DNA of 64,000 nucleotides from Flaviramulus multivorans (GTDB lineage Bacteria > Bacteroidota > Bacteroidia > Flavobacteriales > Flavobacteriaceae): the NCBI RefSeq assembly GCF_021728415.1, contig NZ_JAKKDV010000004.1, positions 62,001 to 126,000 on the forward strand. The letters run 5' to 3'. Each line of letters starts with the position of its first letter. Positions within the stretch are counted from its first letter, which is position 1. A program made the translations under genes and the position numbers. Positions 27,167-37,244 of this stretch are shown piece after piece. Below the pieces are notes generated by a model, which had not been told where the DNA came from, made no database searches, and was given only the letters and a program-made list of their open reading frames with translations.

Positions 27167-28282
27167 ATGAAGTATTACATTATTGCTGGTGAAGCATCGG
27201 GTGATTTACACGGTTCAAACCTAATGAAAGCATTGCAAAAAATAGATGCAAGTGCTGAAATTAGATTTTGGGGTGGTGATTTGATGCAAGAAGTTGGCGG
27301 TAATTTGGTAAAACATTATAAAGAACGCGCCTTTATGGGTTTTATTGAGGTTATTATGAATCTCAATAAAATATTTAAAGACATTGCTTTTTGTAAAAAC
27401 GATATAAAAAAATTTAATCCTGACGTTATAGTTTTTATTGATAACTCGGGGTTTAATCTACGCATAGCCAAATGGGCAAAACAAGAAGGTTTTAAAACCA
27501 ATTATTATATATCACCACAGGTTTGGGCGTCAAGAGCGAGCAGAGTTAAAGCTATAAAACGCGATATTGACGCTATGTATGTTATTTTGCCTTTTGTTAA
27601 GCCTTTTTATAATAAACATGATTATAACAATGTTACTTTTGTTGGGCATCCCTTAATTGATGCTATTTCCAGTAGAGAGCAGGTTGGTGAGTTTAAATTT
27701 AGAGAAGCACATGAATTAGGCAAAAAGCCCATTATTGCTTTATTACCTGGAAGTAGAAAACAAGAAATAAAAAAAATGCTTTCGGTTATGCTTAGTTTGG
27801 TGAGTGATTATCCAGAGTATCAGTTCGCAATAGCTGGGGCCCCAAGTCAAGATTATAGTTTTTATCAAACTTTTATTAAATCGAGTAATGTTAAATTTAT
27901 TTCTAATAAAACCTACGATTTATTAAGTGTTTCAACAGCTGCTTTAGTGACTTCGGGTACGGCAACTTTAGAAACTGCCTTATTTAAAGTCCCCCAAGTA
28001 GTTTGTTATAAAGGGAGTAATATTTCATACCAAATAGCAAAACGCATCATTACTTTAAAATTTATTTCGTTAGTAAATTTGGTAATGGACAGAGAAGTTG
28101 TTACTGAGCTCATTCAAAATGATTTTAACAAAAAAAGACTCAAACAAGAACTTGATAAAATTCTTGACCCCGAAACCCGTAAAAGAATATTTTTAGATTA
28201 TTACGAATTAGAAAAAGCTTTAGGTGGTAAAGGTGCTAGTGAAAAAACTGCCAAATTAATTTACAAGTCTATTAAATCTTAA
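27167..28282 (+). CDS. lpxB: lipid-A-disaccharide synthase
   Basis: This 371-residue GT19 glycosyltransferase joins UDP-2,3-diacylglucosamine and lipid X to make the lipid A disaccharide at the cytoplasmic face of the inner membrane. The N-terminal AGEASGDLHGS (4–14), FIDNSGFNLRIA, PQVWASRASR, FVGHPL and LLPGSRKQEI segments are family marks, as is the C-terminal TSGTATLETAL donor-binding stretch. Length is typical. It follows the small membrane protein by 3 bases. Confidence 0.96.
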   Translation: MKYYIIAGEASGDLHGSNLMKALQKIDASAEIRFWGGDLMQEVGGNLVKHYKERAFMGFIEVIMNLNKIFKDIAFCKNDIKKFNPDVIVFIDNSGFNLRIAKWAKQEGFKTNYYISPQVWASRASRVKAIKRDIDAMYVILPFVKPFYNKHDYNNVTFVGHPLIDAISSREQVGEFKFREAHELGKKPIIALLPGSRKQEIKKMLSVMLSLVSDYPEYQFAIAGAPSQDYSFYQTFIKSSNVKFISNKTYDLLSVSTAALVTSGTATLETALFKVPQVVCYKGSNISYQIAKRIITLKFISLVNLVMDREVVTELIQNDFNKKRLKQELDKILDPETRKRIFLDYYELEKALGGKGASEKTAKLIYKSIKS

Positions 28283-28286
28283 TTCT

Positions 28287-28856
28287 TTGATGAAGAACCT
28301 AGTTTTCATAATTATTTTTATAATAAGTTTTACCAGTTGTAAATCTTCTAAAGTTGTAAAAGACAAAAACACTTCAACTTCAAGGCAAGAAAACGTTCAA
28401 AATGATGCAGATAACACCTTAGAAAATCATGTTGCTGAATCTGAAACTCTTGATAACTCAGAAACTTCAAAATCAATCGCAGAAAACATTATAGACTACG
28501 CTGTACAATTTGAAGGTGTGCGCTATAAATGGGGAGGAACTACAGACAGAGGAATGGATTGCTCTGGATTGGTTTATGAATCTTTTAGAGCTTATGATAT
28601 TACGCTTCCTAGAATTTCACGAGACATGGCAAAAAAAGGTGAAAAAATTGTACTTAAAGATGTATTGCGAGGTGATTTATTATTTTTTAAAACGGGTAAC
28701 AGACGAAACACCATAAACCATGTTGGATTAATTGTTGACATAAGAGATAACGATATAAAATTCATTCATGCTACTACAAACAACGGTGTTATAATATCTG
28801 GATTGAACGAAACTTATTGGTTAAAAGCTTTTTTTGAAGCCCGAAGAATTTTATAA
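28287..28856 (+). CDS. NlpC/P60 (C40) family lipoprotein peptidase
   Basis: A 189-residue lipoprotein with lipobox FTSC (Cys18), a Ser/Asn/Glu-rich linker (20–65) and a C-terminal NlpC/P60 domain. The catalytic Cys92 is in MDCSGLVY, the catalytic His145 is in NHVGLIV, and His161 is the likely third polar residue. Such enzymes cleave D-Glu–mDAP bonds in peptidoglycan stems. It is in the lpxB operon, four bases downstream. A periplasmic, membrane-anchored wall hydrolase is inferred. Confidence 0.92.
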   Translation: MMKNLVFIIIFIISFTSCKSSKVVKDKNTSTSRQENVQNDADNTLENHVAESETLDNSETSKSIAENIIDYAVQFEGVRYKWGGTTDRGMDCSGLVYESFRAYDITLPRISRDMAKKGEKIVLKDVLRGDLLFFKTGNRRNTINHVGLIVDIRDNDIKFIHATTNNGVIISGLNETYWLKAFFEARRIL

Positions 28857-28879
28857 GATATTTTATATCTTACAAGGGT

Positions 28880-30919
28880 ATGCAGCTACTAAACTTTACC
28901 ATAATCAAATTAACTATTTGCTTAATTTTTGGCATTGTTTTAGGGTATTTAGCAAACATCCCTTTTGCCACCTCTTTATATACTACCCTATTTCTTTTTT
29001 CACTTTTATTGATTTCTTACTTAATTGCAAATAAACAATTCATTAAAACCATTTGGTTTGGTATTTTAAGTTTTATAACAACCGTTTCCATAGGTATTTT
29101 AACAACTAATATACATAACCAAAAAAACTTCCAAAACCATTACACACATCAAATTTCATTAGAAAAAGATTCTATAAAAACCATCACTTTTAGGGTTAGA
29201 GAGGTTTTAAAACCTGGAAATTATTACGACAAGTATGTTGTTGATCTTTTAAGGGTTGATGGCAATAAAGTAAGAGGGAAATCGCTTTTAAACATTGAAA
29301 AAGACTCCCTTCAACCAGTTTTAAAAGTGGACGCTATTTTTGTGAGTAAAACCGATTTTAAAGACTTAATTCACCCATTAAACCCACATCAATTTGATTA
29401 TAAAAACTACTTAGATAAAAAATATATCTATCACCAACTTTTTATAAATAATGAATCGCTTTTAAAAGTAAGTTCTAACACCCATACCCTTTTTGGGATT
29501 GCCAATAACATTCGTGCATTCATCAATAAAAAGCTAGAACCTTATAACTTTAAGTCCGATGAATTAGCCATTATTAACGCACTTTTATTAGGACAACGAC
29601 AAGACATAAGTGAAGAAGTTTACACCAGTTACACCAACGCTGGAGCTATACATATTTTGGCTGTTTCGGGATTACATGTTGGTATTATTTTAATTATTTT
29701 AAGCCTCGTTTTTAAACCCTTGGAGCGTTTTAAACACGGTAAGCTTATTAAAACTATTTTGCTCGTTTCTATACTTTGGAGTTTTGCTTTAATAGCAGGT
29801 TTATCAGCGTCCGTTACCAGAGCAGTTACTATGTTTAGCATTGTTGCTATTGCTATTAATCTTAAAAGGCCTACCAATATTTATAACACGCTGGCTATTT
29901 CCATGTTTATCATATTATTAGCTAAACCACTCTTTTTGTTTGATGTTGGCTTTCAGTTAAGTTATTTAGCGGTTTTTGCTATCGTTGCTATCGATCCCTT
30001 TTTATATAACGTATGGCGACCTAAAAACTATATTTTAGATAAATTTTGGCACACATTTACCATAACCGTATCTGCACAATTTGGAATTATTCCTGTTAGC
30101 TTATATTATTTTCACCAATTTCCAAGTTTATTTTTTGTTTCTAACTTGGTTATTATTCCTTTTTTAGGATTCATTTTAGGGTTTGGAATACTGGTAATTC
30201 TATTAGCTTCCTTAAATATACTACCACAATTTATTGCGAATATTTATGGCCATATTATTGGCTATATGAACGCCTTTGTAGGTTGGGTTTCACATCAGGA
30301 ATCATTTTTATTTAAAGACATTTCCTTTAGCCTTTTGTATGTGTTTGTTTCTTATCTTTTAATTATTTCACTTGTAAGGCTTTTGTTTAAACGAAATTAT
30401 TTGAATTTAAAACTCTTTTTAATTGCACTACTTATCTTTCAAGGTGCTTTCATTTATACTAAATACAATAAACCTACAAATGAATTTGTTGTGTTTCATA
30501 AAAGTAGATTCAGTCTTTTAGGAAATACCTCTAGTCATAAAATAGAGGTAGCTCATGATTTTGATAGCTTAACTAAACAGAGCAATAACATTGTTAAAGA
30601 TTATGCTGTTGGAAATCACATTAAAACCATTGAAGAAAAGCAACTTCAACCCGTGTATCAACTTAACAATAAAACCATATTGGTTGTTGATAGTTTAGGT
30701 GTTTACAATATTAAAACGTTTCAACCCGATTATATTTTACTTAGGCAATCGCCGAGAATAAATTTGAATCGTTTAATTGACTCTATAAAGCCCAAATATA
30801 TAATTGCCGATGGTAGCAACTATAAATCATACGTTGAACGTTGGGAAAACATCTGTAAAAAAAGAAAACTCCCTTTTCACCAAACTAGTAAAAATGGAGC
30901 TTATATTATTAATTATTAA
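28880..30919 (+). CDS. ComEC/Rec2-family DNA uptake channel with degenerate C-terminal domain
   Basis: A 679-residue polytopic protein with two N-terminal helices, a DUF4131/OB-like periplasmic segment (about 55–190), a competence domain with many helices (about 220–510) containing the HILAVSGLHVGIIL motif, and a C-terminal soluble part (about 530–679). In canonical ComEC the C-terminus is a metallo-beta-lactamase-like domain with HxHxDH; that motif is absent here. It may be a channel without nuclease activity. It lies 23 bases after the NlpC/P60 gene and ends 7 bases from a convergent gene. Confidence 0.9.
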   Translation: MQLLNFTIIKLTICLIFGIVLGYLANIPFATSLYTTLFLFSLLLISYLIANKQFIKTIWFGILSFITTVSIGILTTNIHNQKNFQNHYTHQISLEKDSIKTITFRVREVLKPGNYYDKYVVDLLRVDGNKVRGKSLLNIEKDSLQPVLKVDAIFVSKTDFKDLIHPLNPHQFDYKNYLDKKYIYHQLFINNESLLKVSSNTHTLFGIANNIRAFINKKLEPYNFKSDELAIINALLLGQRQDISEEVYTSYTNAGAIHILAVSGLHVGIILIILSLVFKPLERFKHGKLIKTILLVSILWSFALIAGLSASVTRAVTMFSIVAIAINLKRPTNIYNTLAISMFIILLAKPLFLFDVGFQLSYLAVFAIVAIDPFLYNVWRPKNYILDKFWHTFTITVSAQFGIIPVSLYYFHQFPSLFFVSNLVIIPFLGFILGFGILVILLASLNILPQFIANIYGHIIGYMNAFVGWVSHQESFLFKDISFSLLYVFVSYLLIISLVRLLFKRNYLNLKLFLIALLIFQGAFIYTKYNKPTNEFVVFHKSRFSLLGNTSSHKIEVAHDFDSLTKQSNNIVKDYAVGNHIKTIEEKQLQPVYQLNNKTILVVDSLGVYNIKTFQPDYILLRQSPRINLNRLIDSIKPKYIIADGSNYKSYVERWENICKKRKLPFHQTSKNGAYIINY

Positions 30920-30926
30920 TTTGAAA

Positions 30927-31397
30927 CTAATTGTTTGCCACAATATTATTTGCCACTTCTAACCATTTTTCAGGTCCACCACGAACATATCCTGTTCTTC
31001 CTAAGGTATTTAAATTCTTTTTCCCTTCAGCTGTTTTTTCTGGTTTAGCAAAAAACACTGTTGGATAACCATTAACGTTAAACATTTTTTGCATTTGGTA
31101 ATTTTGAATTTTTAGATTGTTATCTTGTGGCGTTCTTCTAGGAAAATCTAGCTCAACTAAAACCACTTTATCCTTCGCCCATTTTTCAAAATCAGGAGTT
31201 TTTAAAACTTCCTTTTGCAATCTAATACACCATCCACACCAATCTGAACCAGTAAAAAATAGCAAGAGCGTTTTATTCTCTTTAGTAGCAATATCAAAGG
31301 CTTTATTCATATCGGTATGCCAAGTTAATTTTTCTTGAGCAGTACCATTAGCTGAAATAAAAACAGCTAAAAACAGTGTAAAAAATATCTTTTTCAT
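30927..31397 (-). CDS. secreted thioredoxin-family protein
   Basis: A 156-residue thioredoxin-fold protein with a cleavable signal peptide (about 1–20, ending NGTAQ) and the redox motif SDWCGWC (Cys54, Cys57). The WCGWC form is typical of periplasmic thioredoxin-like DUF255-related reductants in Bacteroidota. The likely role is periplasmic disulfide reduction. It is the last gene of a minus-strand group with two peptide transporters and a peptidase, 76 bases after the second transporter. Confidence 0.9.
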   Translation of the reverse strand: MKKIFFTLFLAVFISANGTAQEKLTWHTDMNKAFDIATKENKTLLLFFTGSDWCGWCIRLQKEVLKTPDFEKWAKDKVVLVELDFPRRTPQDNNLKIQNYQMQKMFNVNGYPTVFFAKPEKTAEGKKNLNTLGRTGYVRGGPEKWLEVANNIVANN

Positions 31398-31473
31398 GTC
31401 TAATTTGTGGCAAAAGTTATACCGAACTTACAAAAAATGCTTCAAATCAGGTACTTTTTGAACATTTTTTCGA

Positions 31474-33216
31474 TTAATGAACCCCGTGCATTAACTTTTT
31501 AATGATTGGTTTCATTACAAATGCGAATACTGCAACAATAGCTGAAACAATGGTTAATATCCAGAAGAAATAACTAATTCCGTTTTCATCTGCAACCTTA
31601 TCGATATTCTCACCAAATACCCCTGCACCTTTCATTCCTATAGCTACTGCCAAATACCAAACACCAAACATAAATGCAATCATTCTTGCTGGCACCAATT
31701 TACTTACATAAGACAAGCCTACAGGTGAAATACAAAGTTCGCCCATAGTATGGAATAAATACACTAAAATCAACCAAATAATACTAACAGAAGCGGTTTT
31801 TGCTCCAGGTTCAATACCCATAGCCCCAAAAGCAACACAAGCCATTCCCAATGCCAATAGTAACATTCCTATACCATACTTTCCGTTTGCAGAAGGGTTG
31901 TATTTACTTTCCCACCATTTAGAAAACAAAGGTGCTAAGGTGATAATATATAACGAGTTTAAACTTGCAAACCATGATGCTGGAATTTCTAAATTATCGT
32001 CGTTAAATTGATTCACCAACATCCAAATGGCAATACCCCAAACGATTATAAAACTAAAACTTAAAACAATATTTGCCCATTTATATTGTGCGAAGGTTTG
32101 TTTGAATAATAAAAACAAAACCCATGTAATAATAGCCAACGGAATAAGTACCATACAAGAATTTCCAACCCTGAAAATAGTAGCTGTTGTACCATCAAGT
32201 GTTCTATCTGTATAATCTCTTGCAAAAATGGTTAAAGTACCTGGAGACTGCTCAAAAATTGCCCAGAAGAAAACAGACAAAAGCGCGAAAAATGAAACGG
32301 CAATTAATTTATCTCTTGTAATATTTGAATATTGAGTAAACCTATAAATTAATAGCACCAGAAACAGTCCAAGCGCCGTTAAAATGGCAATATTATTACC
32401 GTTTGCACCTAAAAAAGAAAACAGATTAATTTTTCCTTCTGAAATAGTGGTAGCAGGTGCATTTAAAATCCATAACATGCCTAAAGCTACCATCAATAAA
32501 ATTAAACCTAATTGCCAGTTGGTAAATGGCACGCGCTTATCGTTATCTAAAGCTTCAATAGAATTAGCATCCCCTTTTACAGGTTTCAATCCTATATTTC
32601 CAAAAATATTTTGAGCCAACCAAAATTGAATCAAGCCAAAAAGCATAAAAATACCTGCCAATCCAAAGCCTAAACTCCAGCCTACTTGTTCACCTAAATA
32701 GCCACATAAAATAATTCCGATAAAGGCTCCTGCATTTACACCCATATAAAAAATGGTATAGGCACCATCTTTTTTTTCTGGTCGATCTTTATACATTTCT
32801 GAAATAATAGAGGTCATATTAGGTTTGAAAAAACCGTTACCTATAACCAATAAACCTAAACCTAAGTAAATTGACCATTGAGTTTCAACAGCCATAGATG
32901 CGTGACCCAAAGTCATTAACAACGCTCCAACCAAAACCGCATATCTAAACCCTATAATCTTATCTGCAAAATAACCACCCATCATCGTTGACAGATATAC
33001 CAATCCGACATACGAGCCAAACAACGCCATGGCATGTTCACGCGGCCAACCCCAACCTTCATCGAAAAGTGAAGCCGTTAAAAACAGTACTAAAAGTGAA
33101 CGCATTCCGTAGTACGAAAAACGTTCCCACATTTCAGTAAAAAATAATACGAATAACCCTGAAGGATGACCTAATACGGTACTTTTAAAAAATTGGTCGG
33201 TTGAGTTTTCTACCAT
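31474..33216 (-). CDS. POT/PTR-family peptide:H+ symporter (longer paralogue)
   Basis: This 580-residue major-facilitator protein of the proton-coupled oligopeptide transporter family has about 14 helices. The signature EMWERFSYYGMR (ExxERFxYYG) is at 28–39, and the PTR2 signature GAYTIFYMGVNAG is near residue 150. It would import di- and tripeptides across the inner membrane. The neighbour upstream is a second POT gene (41-base gap) and beyond that a dipeptidyl peptidase, which supports a peptide-utilisation operon. Confidence 0.93.
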   Translation of the reverse strand: MVENSTDQFFKSTVLGHPSGLFVLFFTEMWERFSYYGMRSLLVLFLTASLFDEGWGWPREHAMALFGSYVGLVYLSTMMGGYFADKIIGFRYAVLVGALLMTLGHASMAVETQWSIYLGLGLLVIGNGFFKPNMTSIISEMYKDRPEKKDGAYTIFYMGVNAGAFIGIILCGYLGEQVGWSLGFGLAGIFMLFGLIQFWLAQNIFGNIGLKPVKGDANSIEALDNDKRVPFTNWQLGLILLMVALGMLWILNAPATTISEGKINLFSFLGANGNNIAILTALGLFLVLLIYRFTQYSNITRDKLIAVSFFALLSVFFWAIFEQSPGTLTIFARDYTDRTLDGTTATIFRVGNSCMVLIPLAIITWVLFLLFKQTFAQYKWANIVLSFSFIIVWGIAIWMLVNQFNDDNLEIPASWFASLNSLYIITLAPLFSKWWESKYNPSANGKYGIGMLLLALGMACVAFGAMGIEPGAKTASVSIIWLILVYLFHTMGELCISPVGLSYVSKLVPARMIAFMFGVWYLAVAIGMKGAGVFGENIDKVADENGISYFFWILTIVSAIVAVFAFVMKPIIKKLMHGVH

Positions 33217-33257
33217 AATATATTAGTTTTAGTTAGTCTTTTAAATTTTATTTACTA

Positions 33258-34763
33258 TTAATGTACTTTACCCATTAGCTTTTTCATTAATGGTGAAAAT
33301 GCAAGCACAACCAATCCTGCTCCTAAAGCATACTTAGCTATTAAAAGGAAACCATCGGTATAAATAGATAAAGTATCTAATCCGCCTACATTAACATCGG
33401 TACTTTCTACCGCTAATTGTTCTGATATAAAACCTACTATTTGAAAAGCATAGGCAGATGATAAAAACCAAACACCCATCATAAATGCCACAACATTTTT
33501 TGGTGATAAATCTGTGATTTTAGACAACCCAACGGGAGACATAAACAATTCTCCGATAGATATAATAAAATACATGATAAACAAATAGGCAAAAGGCACC
33601 ATACCATTTTCATCGGCACTAGCACCACTAATTGATAGAATATAAAAACTTAAACCTGCCAAAACCAAACCTAAACCAAACTTATAAGGTGTTCTCGGGT
33701 TTAAATTCTTTTTAGCCAAATATGCCCATAATAACGAAATTGGAATAGCTAGTATGATAATAAACATTGAGTTTAGTGCATTCGTTTGACTTGCATTCAT
33801 TATACCAGTTAAATCGACATTTCTTGAAGCGAATAACGTAATAACACTTCCTGATAATTCGTGAAAACCCCAAAACAAGGTCATAAAAAACGTAATTAAA
33901 ACTGCCATAAACAGTTTTTTTCGAGCCTCAACATCTAATTTTACCATGATGTAAATGATATACGCCAATACAGCAAAACCAATAAACTTAAAAATGAAGC
34001 TCACATAATTTTGTTGCCAACACGAAAGTAAATAAGCAATTAATGGCGCACTTAAAAATGCTAAGATGGGAATTAATGTCTTCTGTGGAATACCAAGAAC
34101 CTTTTTTTCATAAACCTCAACACTTGGAGGCAATCCGCGATTACCAAACACATCCTTTTTAATACCACTCCAGAAGAAAATTAAACCAGTTAACATCCCT
34201 ATTCCGGCTAATCCAAACCCATAATGCCATCCATAAGCTGCTGCTAGCCATCCACATAAAAGTGGTGCCACAAAGCCGCCTATATTAATACCCATATAAA
34301 AAATAGTAAACCCAGAATCTTTTCTTACATCGCCATCTTCATATAACGACCCTACAAATGTTGAAATGTTAGGTTTAAAAAATCCATTCCCAACAACTAT
34401 TAAAGCTAATGCCAAAAAGAAAGCAATGTTATTTTCTATGGCAAGAACAAAATGCCCTAAAGCCATTAAAACACCTCCTAAAAAAATAGAGCTACGCATG
34501 CCTAAAATTTTATCAGAAATCTGCCCTCCTATTACCGTTGATGCATATACCAAAGAACCATAAGACGCATAAACAACTGCTGTTGCAGCATCACGCTCGA
34601 CTATAGCTTTGAAGATTTCCTGAACCATGTAAAGCGTTAATAACGCTCGCATGCCATAGAAACTAAATCGCTCCCACAATTCGGCAAAGAATAAATAAAA
34701 TAGGCCTTTTGGGTGACCAAACATTTGAGGTTCGTTTGAAGTAGTAATTTTAGATTCTGCCAT
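33258..34763 (-). CDS. POT/PTR-family peptide:H+ symporter (shorter paralogue)
   Basis: A 501-residue POT-family transporter with the same marks as its downstream paralogue: ELWERFSFYGMR near residue 29 and SGFTIFYMGINIGG near 150. It is about 80 residues shorter, mainly in the middle cytoplasmic and extra-helix region. The two genes are tandem but clearly diverged, so the duplication is old and different peptide ranges are likely. It starts 5 bases after the DPP-IV stop, pointing to tight coupling with the peptidase. Confidence 0.93.
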   Translation of the reverse strand: MAESKITTSNEPQMFGHPKGLFYLFFAELWERFSFYGMRALLTLYMVQEIFKAIVERDAATAVVYASYGSLVYASTVIGGQISDKILGMRSSIFLGGVLMALGHFVLAIENNIAFFLALALIVVGNGFFKPNISTFVGSLYEDGDVRKDSGFTIFYMGINIGGFVAPLLCGWLAAAYGWHYGFGLAGIGMLTGLIFFWSGIKKDVFGNRGLPPSVEVYEKKVLGIPQKTLIPILAFLSAPLIAYLLSCWQQNYVSFIFKFIGFAVLAYIIYIMVKLDVEARKKLFMAVLITFFMTLFWGFHELSGSVITLFASRNVDLTGIMNASQTNALNSMFIIILAIPISLLWAYLAKKNLNPRTPYKFGLGLVLAGLSFYILSISGASADENGMVPFAYLFIMYFIISIGELFMSPVGLSKITDLSPKNVVAFMMGVWFLSSAYAFQIVGFISEQLAVESTDVNVGGLDTLSIYTDGFLLIAKYALGAGLVVLAFSPLMKKLMGKVH

Positions 34764-34768
34764 ATTTT

Positions 34769-37003
34769 CTATCCTTTAATCTTTACTTGTTCTTTTTGCT
34801 TTTCAGCTTCCTGCTTTTCTATTTTATCACCTAATGTTTCATTGATAAAATGTGTCATTTTTTTATACAAATGAAGTCTTGTGTTGCCTCCATGAATACC
34901 ATGGTTTTTATCAGGGTATACCGCCCAATCAAATTGCTTATCGGCTTGAATTAATGCTTCAGCAAGTCGCATGGTATTTTGTAAATGTACATTATCATCA
35001 CCAGAACCATGTACTAATAAAAAATCACCTTTTAATTTATCCACATGATTTATAGGTGAGTTTTCATCATAGCCACTGGCGTTTTCTTGTGGGGTAGACA
35101 TATAGCGCTCGGTGTAAATGGTATCATAAAAACGCCAACTACTTACAGGCGCCACCGCAATGGCCATTTTAAACACATCGTTACCTTTAAACAAGCAGTT
35201 GCTACTCATAAAACCTCCATAACTCCAGCCCCAAATACCTATTCTACTAGCATCAACAAATGGTAATTCACCTAATTGTTTTGCAGCCTGAATTTGATCT
35301 TCAACTTCATATTTCCCAAGCTCGTTTTGTGTTACTTTTTTAAAACTAGCACCTTTAAACCCTGTTCCTCTACCATCAACACAAGCAACAATATAGCCTT
35401 GTTGCGCTAAGTGCTGATACCAATAATCGTTGGCACTATTCCATCTATTGGCAACTTGTTGTGACCCAGGACCAGAATATTGATACATTAATAATGGGTA
35501 TAGTTTATTCTCATCAAAATCAGCTGGTTTAATCATCCACATATTTAAATCGTTACCGTTTACATGAATGGTACTAAACTCCTTTTTTGAAGTCTTGTAA
35601 TCTGATAGGTTTTGCGATAACACATCGTTATCTTTAATACTTTTAATTAAATTACCAGATGTAGTACTATTTAAGGTATATTCAGGTGGTGTTGTTGCAC
35701 TTGAAAATGTATTGATAAAGTATGAAAAATCAGCACTAAAAGCGGCACTGTTTGTACCTTCGCTTTTGGTCAATCTAGTTTTATCACGACCATTTAGCTT
35801 AATAGAATAAACATCGCGATTTATCGAACCGTTTTCAACAGACTGGTAAAAAATAGTATTGGTGTTTTCATCATAACCGTAATAGTTTGTTACTTCCCAA
35901 TTACCTTTTGTAACTTGGTTTATAAGCTTCCCATTTTTATCATAATGATATATGTGGTTATAACCATCTTTTTCACTCGTCCAAATAAAACTATTATCCT
36001 TTAAAAAAGTTAAATTATCGGTAATATCAATATAGGCTTTGTCTTTTTCTGCTAATGCTAAAGTAGATGTATTTGTCTTTGCATTTATCAACCACAAATC
36101 TAACTCATTTTGATGCCTATTCATGTATTGAGCGCTTAATACATCAGGATTATTAGTCCATTTTATTCGTGGAATATAAAAATCATTATAAGTTTTATTA
36201 ACCTTTACTTCTTCCGTTTCATTAACATTTAAATCATAAATATGAAGTGAAACTATAGAGTTAGCCTCTCCTGCTTTTGGATATTTAAACACTTGTTGAG
36301 TTTGATAAAGTCCGTTACCATAAACGTCCATAGAAAACTCTGGCACATTGGTTTCATCAAAACGAATAAAAGCGATTTTCTTACTATCGGCACTCCAATC
36401 AAACGCTCTTACAAAAGCAAATTCTTCTTCATAAACCCAATCGGTAATACCATTAATAATTTCATTCTTTTTACCATCAAAGGTAATTTGAGTTGTTTTA
36501 TCTGAATCTAAATCCTTAACGTACAAATTATTCATATAACCATAGGCTACATATTTCCCATCTGGAGAAAATGTTGGTTCTTGAATTTTATGGTCAGCAA
36601 CATTTTGTATAGAGTTTTCACTAATGTTAAATACAACATATTTTCCTAGGGTAGAGCGTCTGAAAATAGATTCTTCAGCAAAGGCTAATAAAATTTTACT
36701 TTCATCTTTACTAAAAGTATAATTAGTAAAATGTCCTAAATCAATATCTGCTGAACTCACTAAGGTTTTTACCTTTTCCAAAGTTTTGTAGTCGTAAATA
36801 TCTATGGACGTACTTCTAGAATATCTATCAAAATTTAAAACAGAGTACTGCTGACCATTAGCCATAGAATGCAGTATATCCATACGCTCGGCTCTAAAAG
36901 TGTTATCACTCCAAATGTCTTCGAGTGTGATTTCTTTTGTTTGAGCTATTAAAAATGTAGATATAAAAAGGGAAATGAAAAGGGAGAATTTCAGGTGCTT
37001 CAT
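34769..37003 (-). CDS. S9 family peptidase, dipeptidyl peptidase IV-like
   Basis: A 744-residue secreted serine peptidase with a signal peptide (about 1–20, ending FLIAQ), an eight-bladed beta-propeller (DPPIV N-terminal, about 90–480) and an alpha/beta-hydrolase domain. Catalytic Ser is in GWSYGGFMS, Asp is in HGSGDDNVH and His in DKNHGIHGG. It removes X-Pro or similar dipeptides from peptides in the periplasm or at the surface. ATG at 37003 is preferred over a start 13 codons upstream, because a promoter -7 box (37031–37038) lies inside the longer reading. It leads the operon with two POT transporters. Confidence 0.94.
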   Translation of the reverse strand: MKHLKFSLFISLFISTFLIAQTKEITLEDIWSDNTFRAERMDILHSMANGQQYSVLNFDRYSRSTSIDIYDYKTLEKVKTLVSSADIDLGHFTNYTFSKDESKILLAFAEESIFRRSTLGKYVVFNISENSIQNVADHKIQEPTFSPDGKYVAYGYMNNLYVKDLDSDKTTQITFDGKKNEIINGITDWVYEEEFAFVRAFDWSADSKKIAFIRFDETNVPEFSMDVYGNGLYQTQQVFKYPKAGEANSIVSLHIYDLNVNETEEVKVNKTYNDFYIPRIKWTNNPDVLSAQYMNRHQNELDLWLINAKTNTSTLALAEKDKAYIDITDNLTFLKDNSFIWTSEKDGYNHIYHYDKNGKLINQVTKGNWEVTNYYGYDENTNTIFYQSVENGSINRDVYSIKLNGRDKTRLTKSEGTNSAAFSADFSYFINTFSSATTPPEYTLNSTTSGNLIKSIKDNDVLSQNLSDYKTSKKEFSTIHVNGNDLNMWMIKPADFDENKLYPLLMYQYSGPGSQQVANRWNSANDYWYQHLAQQGYIVACVDGRGTGFKGASFKKVTQNELGKYEVEDQIQAAKQLGELPFVDASRIGIWGWSYGGFMSSNCLFKGNDVFKMAIAVAPVSSWRFYDTIYTERYMSTPQENASGYDENSPINHVDKLKGDFLLVHGSGDDNVHLQNTMRLAEALIQADKQFDWAVYPDKNHGIHGGNTRLHLYKKMTHFINETLGDKIEKQEAEKQKEQVKIKG

Positions 37004-37030
37004 TGATAATTTGTATTGTTTTATTTGCGC

Positions 37031-37038
37031 CAAATGTA
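37031..37038 (-). promoter_or_regulatory. candidate promoter of the DPP-IV/POT operon
   Basis: The minus strand has TACATTTG, a full match to TAnnTTTG, giving a leader of about 20 bases before the ATG at 37003. No TTG is seen at the -33 spacing. Confidence 0.5.
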
Positions 37039-37217
37039 ACATCCAAAAAATAAATTCTTATTCTTATAAATCAAAAATAATGGATGTTTTATTAAAAAAA
37101 ATAGTTATTTCACAAAATGTTGTCAAGTTTACTAAAAATTATGTAAAAAACCTCTAATATTAACACTTAAATAAATAGGTTTAAAACGATACTATTCAAT
37201 ATTCATACCAAGAGTAG

Positions 37218-37225
37218 TATCTTTG
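37218..37225 (+). promoter_or_regulatory. candidate promoter of the HMG-CoA reductase operon
   Basis: TATCTTTG matches TAnnTTTG and ends 19 bases before the ATG at 37245. No clear -33 TTG is visible. Confidence 0.5.
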
Positions 37226-37244
37226 CACTGCAAATAAACTTGTT

